Source: Botryobacter ruber (GTDB lineage Bacteria; Bacteroidota; Bacteroidia; Cytophagales; Hymenobacteraceae). From it: 64,000 nt of DNA. Below are positions 9,102-17,380 of the stretch, piece by piece. Every line of letters starts with the position of its first letter. The stretch's first letter is position 1. Location of the stretch: the NCBI RefSeq assembly GCF_003347595.2, contig NZ_QCZK02000029.1, positions 62,001 through 126,000 on the forward strand, given 5' to 3'. The notes under the pieces were generated by a model. That model worked only from the letters and a program-made list of their open reading frames with translations, was not told the origin of the DNA and searched no databases. Both the position numbers and the translations under genes were made by a program.

Positions 9102-10136
9102 ATGAGAAAAATAAATACCAATGTACCCTTCAGGTTTCTGGCGATGTGCTGCCTGTTGGTGAGTTTAAGCTGTGAGTCTGCTGTAGCAGATCCGCCAGCC
9201 AAAGAGGAACCGCTGGCTGCAGCAGCACCCCAGACCATAAAGGATTATCTGAAGCCAGCCATGAAAAACGCCGGCTTTAGCATGGAGGGATACATCCTCT
9301 GGTGCCCGACGGTTATAAAAGTTGGCGATACCTACCACATGTTTGCCTCCCGCTGGCCCGAGCAATATGGCCTCGCCGGCTGGACAACCTATTCCGAAAT
9401 TGTAAGGGCAACAGCTGATAATATCTATGGTCCGTACACTTTCCAGGAAGTGGTATTGCAGAAGCGTAGCGGGTTCTGGGACAACGAGCGGGCGCACAAT
9501 CCTAAGATTGTTAAAAGCGGCGATACGTACGTGCTGTATTACATTTCTACAGCCAACGAAACAGGGTATGCATATTCCAGATCCATTACCGGCCCCTGGA
9601 CCCGCTCCGATAAAATAGCCATGCCTTTCTCTAATCCTGCGCCACTGGTTAAAGCCGACGGAAGCATTTATGTTTTCGGACGCAAAGCGGTAAACGATAT
9701 CCGGATTTCGCAGGGTTATACCGCTCCTGCTTATAATGGAGCTTATTCTATTCTCAATAGCGGCAATAACTTATTTCCGGGAAAGAACCAGCTGGAAGAT
9801 CCTACCATTTGGTGGGCGGCAAACCAGTACAACGTTATCTGCAGTGATTTCAGAGGCGATGTAACAGGAGTGAATAAAGACGGGGTACAATACTACTCTA
9901 CGGATGGTGTTACATTTCTGCCCGTCTCATCGGAGTCGATCTATTCCAAAACCGTTACCTACGACGATAACACAACCGAAAAATTTTCGAGGCGCGAAAG
10001 GCCGTTTGTCTATGAAAATGAGAAAGGCCAGATTACAGCCTTTTTCACAGCCTGCTTGCCTGAAAAAGGACCTGCCCGCATCGTGGTACAGCCTGTAGCT
10101 AATTATGTGCCTCAGCGTTTTGCGGCTAATAAATAA
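9102..10136 (+). CDS. GH43-like five-bladed propeller lipoprotein
   Basis: The 344-aa protein has lipobox LSC at residue 24. The rest resembles the GH43/GH32/GH117-type five-bladed beta-propeller: ILWCPTVIKVGDTYHMF, ERAHNPKIVKSGDTYVLYY and NQLEDPTIWWAANQYNVI are blade motifs carrying acidic residues. Family members act on arabinofuranosides, xylosides or galactosides; the exact substrate is not readable here. It follows the GH97 gene on the same strand and probably works beside it on the cell surface. Confidence 0.65.
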   Translation: MRKINTNVPFRFLAMCCLLVSLSCESAVADPPAKEEPLAAAAPQTIKDYLKPAMKNAGFSMEGYILWCPTVIKVGDTYHMFASRWPEQYGLAGWTTYSEIVRATADNIYGPYTFQEVVLQKRSGFWDNERAHNPKIVKSGDTYVLYYISTANETGYAYSRSITGPWTRSDKIAMPFSNPAPLVKADGSIYVFGRKAVNDIRISQGYTAPAYNGAYSILNSGNNLFPGKNQLEDPTIWWAANQYNVICSDFRGDVTGVNKDGVQYYSTDGVTFLPVSSESIYSKTVTYDDNTTEKFSRRERPFVYENEKGQITAFFTACLPEKGPARIVVQPVANYVPQRFAANK

Positions 10137-10154
10137 AGCTAACCACCAGGTACT

Positions 10155-10179
10155 GAGGGAATGGTGGCTGGTACAGCAG
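10155..10179 (+). repeat. Copy of the intergenic GGTGRC-NGG-GCAGNA repeat
   Basis: The segment reads GAGGGAATGGTGGCTGGTAC followed by AGCAG and starts 18 nt after the GH43-like stop codon. It aligns with similar segments after other stop codons in this window (about 15.67, 31.34, 39.16, 39.27 and 47.0 kb). Confidence 0.5.
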
Positions 10180-10216
10180 ATTTCTGATAGCTGTGTAGTT
10201 AACTAGGTAAGTATTC

Positions 10217-10272
10217 ATGACACGGCCTCTCTCTTTTCTACCACTGAGCAGAAAGGGGAGAGGCCGTGTCAT
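10217..10272. terminator. Bidirectional terminator between convergent genes
   Basis: ATGACACGGCCTCTC (10217-10231) pairs with GAGAGGCCGTGTCAT (10258-10272), and the stem extends inward through CTTTTCT/AGAAAG. It lies between the + strand GH43-like gene and the minus-strand beta-helix gene. It is the strongest terminator-like hairpin in the window. Confidence 0.85.
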
Positions 10273-10278
10273 ATAAAT

Positions 10279-12435
10279 CTAATTTATTTCAGCGCCTGAA
10301 ACAGGTTTTGCAGTGGCAGCCGTTTTATCCCGGTACAGGCTGAACTGACTGATTGCCGGAGAATCACTTGCTTGCAGGATGATGAGGCGCACCTTCCAGG
10401 CCAGCACGGTTGGGAAATGAGCTACCTTCTGGTTGCCAATCGTTGTCCCTTCGGCGAGTAGTTTCCAGTCGCTATCCACCTGGGCCTCTACCTTATAGGC
10501 CTGCACACGCGGCCCGGGTTTGGTTGCTTCCCTGAGTTCCACCACACCGATGTACTGCGGTTCCTCCAGGTCTATTTCTAGTTTGCCGGTAGTAATGCCG
10601 TCGTCAGTAGACCAGTACGTGTTTACATCACCATCTATAGCCCGCTCGCCTCCGAATTTCAGTTCGCCGCCCCGCACGTTGCTGGTGTTGGCATACTTAT
10701 AAGCGGCCACATCCCGGCCGTAAACTTTATCCAGCAACTGTTTGTGCTCTGTAGGTCCCTTGGGTAATTTATAGGAGAAAATGCCGGGATCATTTCCGCC
10801 GTAGCCAATGTTCTTCACCGCCTGCGGGCCCAGGCGCTCCTCCAGCTGCGCCAGGTACAGGCTCTGCGGAACTACCGGCACACCAGGCGAATCGGAAATG
10901 CCTAAAGGCAGCAACGGGCCTGTGTTGAACGGGCGCGGCGTCGGAATGTTGGGGCCGATGCAGCCTATCATCCAGTTGTAGGCACCCGGCGGCTGCTGCA
11001 CCACATACGATTTAGCCAGGCAGTTCCAGGCCACGGACCAGCCCGTACCCCAGCCATGGCCGGAGCCCATGGAGCCGCGGTTCTTGAAGTCGATGCCGCC
11101 TTCGGGTACTTTGCAATTGTCGAGCAGCATGCCGGTAGTCCAGCGCTGGTGCCCCTCGATATGGCCGTTGCCGGCAAAAGAACAGTTCAGCATTACGATA
11201 GGGCCAGCCTGACCGCCACCGGTGGCTGCATGCCAGATGTTATCGCCTATACTGGAGCAACGGTCCAGCAGGAGCTGACTGGCGTTTGGCGCGAACTCGG
11301 CAGGCTTTGAGGCGCCCAGGTTCGGCACGGTGCGGATAATGGCAATGCGTTCCAGCGTAATGCGGCTGCCGTTCACGCTCACACTGTTCATGGTTTCTTC
11401 TATCTGCACATCACGCACCCAGCAGTCTTTCCCCCTGATCTGCATGGCTTTGTAAGGCGCCTGCTGGTAGCTCATCTCCAGCGGAGGGGCCTGTATGTGC
11501 AGCTGCTCTACCCCGGCCTGCTCCACCAGCCGGGGCGGCTGTACCTTTACAACAGCAGCCTGGAGTGGTTGTATCAGTTTCGAGTCGATGTTGTCGCTAA
11601 GGGGAACATCCAGCGTTATTTTTTTGCCTGAAATGGCTGCAATGGTGCGTTGCGTGGTGAGGGTACTGCCTGCGCGCATCCACGTCTGGGGTTTGCCGTC
11701 GCGCACCATGTCGTGCATCTGCATAAACTTCACCCAGGCATCCGTCACCGGCTTCCTGATCTCTATGACATCGCCTTTTGCAAAACCGGTCACATCCGAT
11801 ACCGTGAAGGAGGTCGTGCCGGAAGGAACATAGGCATCTGTAATAGTGGTCTCTGCAGATTTGAAGTCTTTGCTGTTAGCAGCACTTTCGGTTTGGGCAG
11901 AAGCGTTTCGGGAATTATTTCCGCTGCTTAACACAATAGCAACGTGGCGGTCGCCTATCATTTTAATCACAGAGCCGTCTCTGCCGCTGCCGCTACCGCG
12001 CAGCACCACCCCGTCTGCTGAAATAGTGATTGCGCCCTCGCAAGGATATGTGCCAGCCGCCAGCTCCACCGCTCCCCGGAAGCCGTCTTTCAAGGGCATA
12101 GCAGCAACTTCATCGATGGCAGCCTGGATGAGTTTGGTGTCGTCCGGGCCACCCGACGGCTTTACTCTTTTCTGAACGGGCACCACAGGTAAAGCAACCC
12201 CGCCGCCCATGTACCCGGCATGGGAGTAGTCCATTATTTTATCACCTGCAGGAGTCTTTTTATAAACCAGTTTGCCCTTCTTGTCCTGGTACACCCATTC
12301 GCTTTTTCCTGTTGCGGCTGCAGGTTGCTTTTGTTCCGCCTGCAGGACTTCCGGCGATTTTAATGTTAGCGAAATCAGGCTAACAGACACCAGCAGCGTC
12401 AGGATGAAGGCAATAACGAGCGATACTCTTTTCAT
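10279..12435 (-). CDS. Parallel beta-helix protein with C-terminal discoidin-like domain
   Basis: I start at the ATG at 12435 (718 aa) because it gives a normal signal segment, MKRVSLVIAFILTLLVSVSL; the frame is open for 17 more codons to 12486. A pectate-lyase-type region begins near KLIQAAIDEVAAMP and runs as a beta-helix. Residues about 580-700 look like an F5/8 type C (discoidin) carbohydrate-binding domain (GGERAIDGDVNTYWSTDD and LEIDLEEPQYIGVVELRE). Such architecture is typical of secreted polysaccharide-binding or cleaving proteins. I recognise no catalytic signature, so the reaction is unknown. It is convergent with the GH43-like gene. Confidence 0.7.
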   Translation of the reverse strand: MKRVSLVIAFILTLLVSVSLISLTLKSPEVLQAEQKQPAAATGKSEWVYQDKKGKLVYKKTPAGDKIMDYSHAGYMGGGVALPVVPVQKRVKPSGGPDDTKLIQAAIDEVAAMPLKDGFRGAVELAAGTYPCEGAITISADGVVLRGSGSGRDGSVIKMIGDRHVAIVLSSGNNSRNASAQTESAANSKDFKSAETTITDAYVPSGTTSFTVSDVTGFAKGDVIEIRKPVTDAWVKFMQMHDMVRDGKPQTWMRAGSTLTTQRTIAAISGKKITLDVPLSDNIDSKLIQPLQAAVVKVQPPRLVEQAGVEQLHIQAPPLEMSYQQAPYKAMQIRGKDCWVRDVQIEETMNSVSVNGSRITLERIAIIRTVPNLGASKPAEFAPNASQLLLDRCSSIGDNIWHAATGGGQAGPIVMLNCSFAGNGHIEGHQRWTTGMLLDNCKVPEGGIDFKNRGSMGSGHGWGTGWSVAWNCLAKSYVVQQPPGAYNWMIGCIGPNIPTPRPFNTGPLLPLGISDSPGVPVVPQSLYLAQLEERLGPQAVKNIGYGGNDPGIFSYKLPKGPTEHKQLLDKVYGRDVAAYKYANTSNVRGGELKFGGERAIDGDVNTYWSTDDGITTGKLEIDLEEPQYIGVVELREATKPGPRVQAYKVEAQVDSDWKLLAEGTTIGNQKVAHFPTVLAWKVRLIILQASDSPAISQFSLYRDKTAATAKPVSGAEIN

Positions 12436-12874
12436 AAGGATACTATAAATAGCTTTTGTAATCTGTACTTGTGTTTGAACCGACAAAAACGGCTAACAGT
12501 AGGTGGGAATACCCTCTTCTTTAAGCCGGAGTGAAATCTTAGCCCTTTTTGAACGATTCAGCCTTCCGGTAAAATAAATTTAAACCTTATTATTGATTCG
12601 CAGCTAACGGCTACACCTGTTTTGGCTGGTTCCATGGAAATCTGTTTCTGCTTGCAAAGTCAGATGCAGCGCTATGGCAGTTCAGCCTGTACCAGTGTGG
12701 CATTAGCTTACGGCCAGCCGATACTAACAGGAAGGGAGCGATGCTGTATGCAATTTGAATAAAAAATTGCCGGTAACGGTCATTAGCGTTAGCCATTGAC
12801 TAAACTTTATTGGCATGTTGAAGGCGAACCTGCTGGTGGTATTGGATTCTAACATTTAATAATGAGTACACAAA
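12436..12874. other. Divergent intergenic region, no gene seen
   Basis: These 439 nt separate the minus-strand beta-helix gene from the AraC gene. TTGAACGATTCAG (from 12550) resembles the first half of the shared upstream motif. I see no ORF with support and no clear -7/-33 pair. Confidence 0.4.
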
Positions 12875-13744
12875 ATGAAACCGCAGCTTTTAAAAGTTTC
12901 TCCAGGACCCAGCCATTCCTTCAGCATCCGGCAGGACAGAATCCCCTGCCTTAATAACCGCTGGCATTATCATCCGGAGGTAGAGTTGATTCATATTAAC
13001 ACAGGGACAGGCATGCAGTTTGTCGGGGACAGTATCAGGCGCTTTGAGTCCGGGGATATCGTGCTGATCGGAGCCAGCCTCCCGCATTACTGGCGCTTCG
13101 ACGACCATTATTTGCAGGAAAAAACGGACGAGACTGCGGATATCAGGGTAGCGCATTTCTGCGAAAACTTCTGGGGAGACCATTTCCTCGAATTGCCTGA
13201 AAACAAGCTTATAAAAACAACGCTGGAAAAAGCAAAGGGAGGTATTCAGGTAAGAGGAAGCGCCAGGCAGGCAGTAGGCAGTCTGCTGGAGGAGGCGCTG
13301 CAAGTGGAAGGCCCAAAGCGCATCATTCTGTTGATGGAAATCCTGGACGAAATATCCCGTGACGAGAGGCTTACGGTTCTCTCCTCTGTCGCTTTTAAGC
13401 AGGAGTATAATGACCTGGAGGGTGAACGGATGAACAGAATATACGACTTTTCGTTGGCTAACTTCCGCAACACCATCTGCCTGAAAGAAATTGCCGCTGT
13501 CGCCAACATGAGCCACAATTCCTTCTGCCGTTATTTTAAGTCCAGAACCCAAAAAACATACTCGCAGTTCGTGACCGAGATAAGGGTTGGCCACGCCTGC
13601 AGGCTTCTGATTGAGAACAGGATGAGTATTAAGCAAATCTGCTACGAAAGCGGTTTCCATAACGTGACGAGCTTTCATAAATATTTCAAATCCATTACGG
13701 GTAAAAGCCCACTCGTTTACCAGAAAGAATTCCTGAAGAAATAA
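12875..13744 (+). CDS. AraC-family transcriptional regulator with cupin sensor domain
   Basis: The 289-aa protein has an N-terminal cupin-like sugar-binding domain (about 15-110; WHYHPEVELIHINTGTG and RFESGDIVLIGASLPHYW). Two helix-turn-helix units of the AraC type lie at about residues 190-287 (LKEIAAVANMSHNSFCRYFK and IKQICYESGFHNVTSFHKYF). It is probably a local activator or repressor responding to a sugar. The nearest + strand target is the altronate dehydratase gene 234 nt downstream; the divergent beta-helix gene is another candidate. Confidence 0.85.
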   Translation: MKPQLLKVSPGPSHSFSIRQDRIPCLNNRWHYHPEVELIHINTGTGMQFVGDSIRRFESGDIVLIGASLPHYWRFDDHYLQEKTDETADIRVAHFCENFWGDHFLELPENKLIKTTLEKAKGGIQVRGSARQAVGSLLEEALQVEGPKRIILLMEILDEISRDERLTVLSSVAFKQEYNDLEGERMNRIYDFSLANFRNTICLKEIAAVANMSHNSFCRYFKSRTQKTYSQFVTEIRVGHACRLLIENRMSIKQICYESGFHNVTSFHKYFKSITGKSPLVYQKEFLKK

Positions 13745-13978
13745 AGCAGTTGGGTTGCAGCGTCTTTTACCTGTTTTATGCCCGACCATAAGCAGGCCTG
13801 TGCCCCTCCATGAAGCAGCAGGCGCTTTTGCCAAAATAGCTTAGTAGGTAGCCTATATTGCCCACAATTCGGACACGGTAATTTTCTTACTTTGTAAGAG
13901 GCAATAACCGGCTGCTCCTGCTATTTAACCGCTTCGTGAAGGTGCAGCATCAGCCGCTTTTTTATACAAAAAGAACCA

Positions 13979-15634
13979 ATGGAAATTCAAACTAAACCAA
14001 CCTATCTGCAGATACATGCCAAGGACAATGTGCTGGTAGCGTTACAGGACCTGGCGGAAGGGCAATTCATTAGCTTTAACCACAAGAGCTTTATGCTGGC
14101 AGACAACGTGGCTGCCAAGCATAAATTTACCATTCAGGATTTAGAAACCGGAGAAGAGGTGTACATGTATGGCGTGCTGGTGGGTAAAACGACCTGCCGG
14201 TTACCTGCCGGGAGTCTGGTAACAACAGAAAACCTGAAACATGCGGCCGGAGATTTCTCCCGGAAGAATGGCGAGTACCAATGGCAGGCACCAGATGTAA
14301 GTAAGTGGCTGAACAGAACCTTCCGGGGCTATCACCGCAAGGATGGTCAGGTAGGAACACGCAACTACTGGCTGGTGCTGCCACTGGTGTTCTGCGAAAA
14401 CCGGAACGTAGAAGCGCTGAAGGAGGCATTTCTGAAGGAGCTGGGATATGCTTCGTCTGATAAGTACCAGGCACAGGTGCGTGAACTGGTTAACCTGTAC
14501 CGGCAGGGGAAAGACATCAGTTCATTTCAGGTAGAGGAAGGGCCTGAAAAAGCATCAGCAAACCGTTTATTCCCTAACCTGGACGGGATTAAGTTTATTG
14601 TGCACGACGGTGGCTGCGGCGGAACCCGCGAAGACGCCGAAAACCTATGTGCCATCTTGGCGGGCTATTGTGTTAACCCGAATGTGGCAGGTGTTACGGT
14701 GCTGAGCCTGGGATGCCAGCATGCGCAGGCGTCCATTTTGCAGGAGAAGATAAAAGAGCGGGACCCTGCTTTTGCCAAGCCGCTTCTGGTGTTCGAGCAA
14801 CAGCAGGCTGCCTCAGAAACCAGTATGTTGTCAGCTGCTATTGTGCAGACTTTTATGGGCATGGCCGAAGCCAACCGCTGCGAAAGACAGCCAGCCACTT
14901 TAGATAAATTGGTGGTAGGCGTAGAGTGTGGAGGTTCAGACGGTTTTTCTGGAATATCGGCCAATCCGGCAGTGGGCTATGCTGCCGACCTGGTGGTAGC
15001 GCTGGGCGGCAAAGTGGTGCTAAGCGAGTTCCCGGAGCTTTGCGGCGTAGAGCAGGATATGATTAACCGTTGTGTAGATGAACAAACGGCGGAGCGCTTT
15101 GTGAGACTCATGCGGGAATATGCGGCACGCGCGGAAGCAGTAGGCTCCGGTTTCGACATGAATCCTTCTCCGGGCAACATCAAAGACGGCCTGATAACGG
15201 ATGCCATCAAGTCGGCGGGAGCGGCCAAAAAAGGTGGTACCTCACCTGTAGTGGATGTGCTGGGTTACGGCCAGTACGTGCGCAGAAGCGGCCTTACACT
15301 TTTATGCACGCCCGGCAACGATGTGGAAAGTACCACAGGCATGGCGGGAGCCGGGTGCAATGTGCAGCTCTTTACCACGGGGCTGGGCACGCCAACCGGC
15401 AATCCTATTTCGCCGGTTGTTAAAGTCTCCTCGAGCACCAGCCTGGCGCAGCGCTTGCCTGATATCATCGATATAGATGCCGGTCCGGTTATAAGCGGTG
15501 AGGCAACCATACAGGAACTAGGGGAGGATATGCTGGAGTACATCATCGGTTTAGCCAGCGGTGCGTACGATACCAAAGCCATGAAACTGGGGCAGGATGA
15601 TTTTATCTTCTGGAAACGCGGGGTATCGCTGTAA
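13979..15634 (+). CDS. uxaA: Altronate dehydratase (UxaA family)
   Basis: The 551-aa cytoplasmic enzyme has an N-terminal SAF domain (about 10-90) and a C-terminal altronate/galactarate dehydratase domain with conserved HDGGCGGTREDAENL, VGVECGGSDGFSGISANP and STTGMAGAGCNVQLFTTG. It is expected to convert D-altronate to 2-keto-3-deoxygluconate (KDG) in the isomerase route for D-galacturonate. Its length and motif order fit full-length UxaA. No uxaB, uxaC, kdgK or eda is in the window, so the rest of the pathway must lie elsewhere. It supports galacturonate as one product of the secreted enzymes here. Confidence 0.9.
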   Translation: MEIQTKPTYLQIHAKDNVLVALQDLAEGQFISFNHKSFMLADNVAAKHKFTIQDLETGEEVYMYGVLVGKTTCRLPAGSLVTTENLKHAAGDFSRKNGEYQWQAPDVSKWLNRTFRGYHRKDGQVGTRNYWLVLPLVFCENRNVEALKEAFLKELGYASSDKYQAQVRELVNLYRQGKDISSFQVEEGPEKASANRLFPNLDGIKFIVHDGGCGGTREDAENLCAILAGYCVNPNVAGVTVLSLGCQHAQASILQEKIKERDPAFAKPLLVFEQQQAASETSMLSAAIVQTFMGMAEANRCERQPATLDKLVVGVECGGSDGFSGISANPAVGYAADLVVALGGKVVLSEFPELCGVEQDMINRCVDEQTAERFVRLMREYAARAEAVGSGFDMNPSPGNIKDGLITDAIKSAGAAKKGGTSPVVDVLGYGQYVRRSGLTLLCTPGNDVESTTGMAGAGCNVQLFTTGLGTPTGNPISPVVKVSSSTSLAQRLPDIIDIDAGPVISGEATIQELGEDMLEYIIGLASGAYDTKAMKLGQDDFIFWKRGVSL

Positions 15635-15673
15635 GGTGCCTGCAGTGAAACCAGTTTAAGTTTATTATCGGGA

Positions 15674-15701
15674 GCAGAGGCTATGGTGGGTGGTGCTGCA
15701 G
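15674..15701 (+). repeat. Copy of the intergenic repeat after uxaA
   Basis: The segment GCAGAGGCTATGGTGGGTGG then TGCTGCAG begins 40 nt after the uxaA stop and aligns with the other stop-codon-proximal repeats of this window. Confidence 0.45.
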
Positions 15702-15748
15702 AATAATTTAGGGTATAGAAGGAGTCGTGACGGGCAGAGCTTGACGAA

Positions 15749-17215
15749 ATGGACATGGAAACGAAAAGAAAAGATATGAAAAGAGCGGTTAATACTTGTA
15801 AGGAAGCATGCTGGGTCTACACCCGTACTTTTCGGTTGTTTTTATGCTGCTGCTGCTGTTTGTTGGCTTTCGGCACACTGTCAGCAGCCACCATCAAAGT
15901 CTCTTCCCTGGCTGCCCTGCAAAAAGCTGTTGACAAGGCGAAGGCCGGCGATAATATTGTACTGGCGGATGGCACTTACGCGACCACTGCGCCCATCATC
16001 ATTACACGGCAGGGAACAGCTGCCAAACCAATCACCGTTGCTGCTGCTACCGTAGGCGGCGTTACCATCACCGGTAAATCAGGCTTCAGTGTGGACAGCC
16101 CCGCCCGGTACGTCACCGTGAAAGGCTTTGTTTTTAAGCATGCCGCAGACAGTACCACCAGGATTCAGTATGGCGCCAGCCATTGCCGCTTTACCCGGAA
16201 CGTGTTCGAACTGACAGGCGTAGGGAGCTACCTTATAGTGGCTGGAGACCATGCCGAGATAGATTTCAACACCTTTCAAAACAAGTCCACCGAAGGACGG
16301 ATGATCCTGGTGGAGGGGCCGGGCGGGGAGCCGATGGCGCAGCATACCTGGATTCACCATAACTACTTTACCAACTTCCAAAACTCAGGACGCAACAACT
16401 CCTCCGCCATCCAGTTCGGGCGAAGCTGGAGCAGCCTGACCCCGGCGTACGGTATTGTAGAGTACAACCTGTTTGTCGACTGCCGCGGAGAAAATGAGAA
16501 TATCTCGCACAAAGCATCCAACTGCGTGTACCGCTACAACACCTTCGGCCCCGGCAGTACCGAGCTATCGCTGCGCCACGGAAACCACACGAAAGTATAT
16601 GGTAATTTTTTCTTCAACACCGAAGGAATCCGGATTTTCGGGGACGACCACCGCATTTACAGCAACTACTTTGAAGGAAACAGCCGGGCTATTCATCTCG
16701 GAAATGGCGGTGCCGAAGTGGCCGACGGGGCAGACCTGAAATCACATGACCGTCCGGACCGTTGCGAAATTGTCTACAATACCCTGGTAAACAACAAGCA
16801 GAACTTCTTTATGGCAGGCCGGAAAGACGGCCTTGGCGCCACCCACACCACAATAGCCAACAACATCATCCAGGGCGGAGGCCAGGCAGCAGAATTCAAC
16901 GGTCCCGCGGCCAACACTACCTGGAAAGGCAATATCATCTGGAACACGGCTGGTACCGGTGCTATCCCTGCCGGTGGTTACAAGGCTGCAAACCCGCAGC
17001 TTTTCAAGAATGCTTCTTCAGCTATTTTTCATCTTCAGGCTGGCAGCCCGGCGATTGATGCCGGGGAAGGTACTTTCCCCTATGTACAGCTGGATATGGA
17101 CGGACAGAAACGCAGTAACAAGCCGGATGTAGGTGCTGATGAATTTTCTTCCGCTAGAATGTTAAACATGCCGTTAACAGTGGCGGATGTGGGGCCTGCT
17201 GCTAATCCGAGGTAG
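15749..17215 (+). CDS. Polysaccharide lyase family 6 (alginate/dermatan-type lyase)
   Basis: The 488-aa protein has a signal segment with an unusual run of five cysteines (CCCCCLLAFGTLSA). The start could also be the ATG at 15776. The mature part is a PL6 parallel beta-helix. Lys255 (ISHKASNCVYRYNTF) and Arg276 (LSLRHGNHTKVYGN) match the PL6 catalytic Lys/Arg pair and have the 21-residue spacing of chondroitinase B. Known PL6 enzymes cleave alginate or dermatan sulfate by beta-elimination; which uronate is cut here is uncertain. It follows uxaA by 114 nt. Confidence 0.85.
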   Translation: MDMETKRKDMKRAVNTCKEACWVYTRTFRLFLCCCCCLLAFGTLSAATIKVSSLAALQKAVDKAKAGDNIVLADGTYATTAPIIITRQGTAAKPITVAAATVGGVTITGKSGFSVDSPARYVTVKGFVFKHAADSTTRIQYGASHCRFTRNVFELTGVGSYLIVAGDHAEIDFNTFQNKSTEGRMILVEGPGGEPMAQHTWIHHNYFTNFQNSGRNNSSAIQFGRSWSSLTPAYGIVEYNLFVDCRGENENISHKASNCVYRYNTFGPGSTELSLRHGNHTKVYGNFFFNTEGIRIFGDDHRIYSNYFEGNSRAIHLGNGGAEVADGADLKSHDRPDRCEIVYNTLVNNKQNFFMAGRKDGLGATHTTIANNIIQGGGQAAEFNGPAANTTWKGNIIWNTAGTGAIPAGGYKAANPQLFKNASSAIFHLQAGSPAIDAGEGTFPYVQLDMDGQKRSNKPDVGADEFSSARMLNMPLTVADVGPAANPR

Positions 17216-17290
17216 TAAGGTTGTATTCTACCTATTAGAAGGCATTCGAACAACTTTAAAACGTGATACCGCGGCGGAACAGAAGTATAA

Positions 17291-17362
17291 ATTCCTTGTT
17301 CCAGCCATACCCCTGCCTGTGCAAAGGCCAGGAATAGGAGACATGGCTGGAACAAAGGAATC
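17291..17362. terminator. Inverted repeat between convergent PL6 and GH43 genes
   Basis: ATTCCTTGTTCCAGCCAT (17291-17308) and ATGGCTGGAACAAAGGAAT (17343-17361) pair with one bulged base. The left arm, read in reverse, resembles the GGGGTATGGCTGGAACA form of the island's repeat, so it may be a repeat-derived bidirectional terminator. Confidence 0.55.
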
Positions 17363-17380
17363 TCACACGGTCATGATTTT

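Noticed and set aside
12890..13834. 314-codon minus-strand frame over the AraC gene
   Set aside because: The + strand product has full cupin and AraC domains; the antisense product has none.
15749..17215. Reading the island as an alginate utilisation locus because of the PL6 gene
   Set aside because: The expected PL17/PL7 set with alginate-specific SusCD and dehydrogenase is absent; fucosidases and galactosidases dominate.
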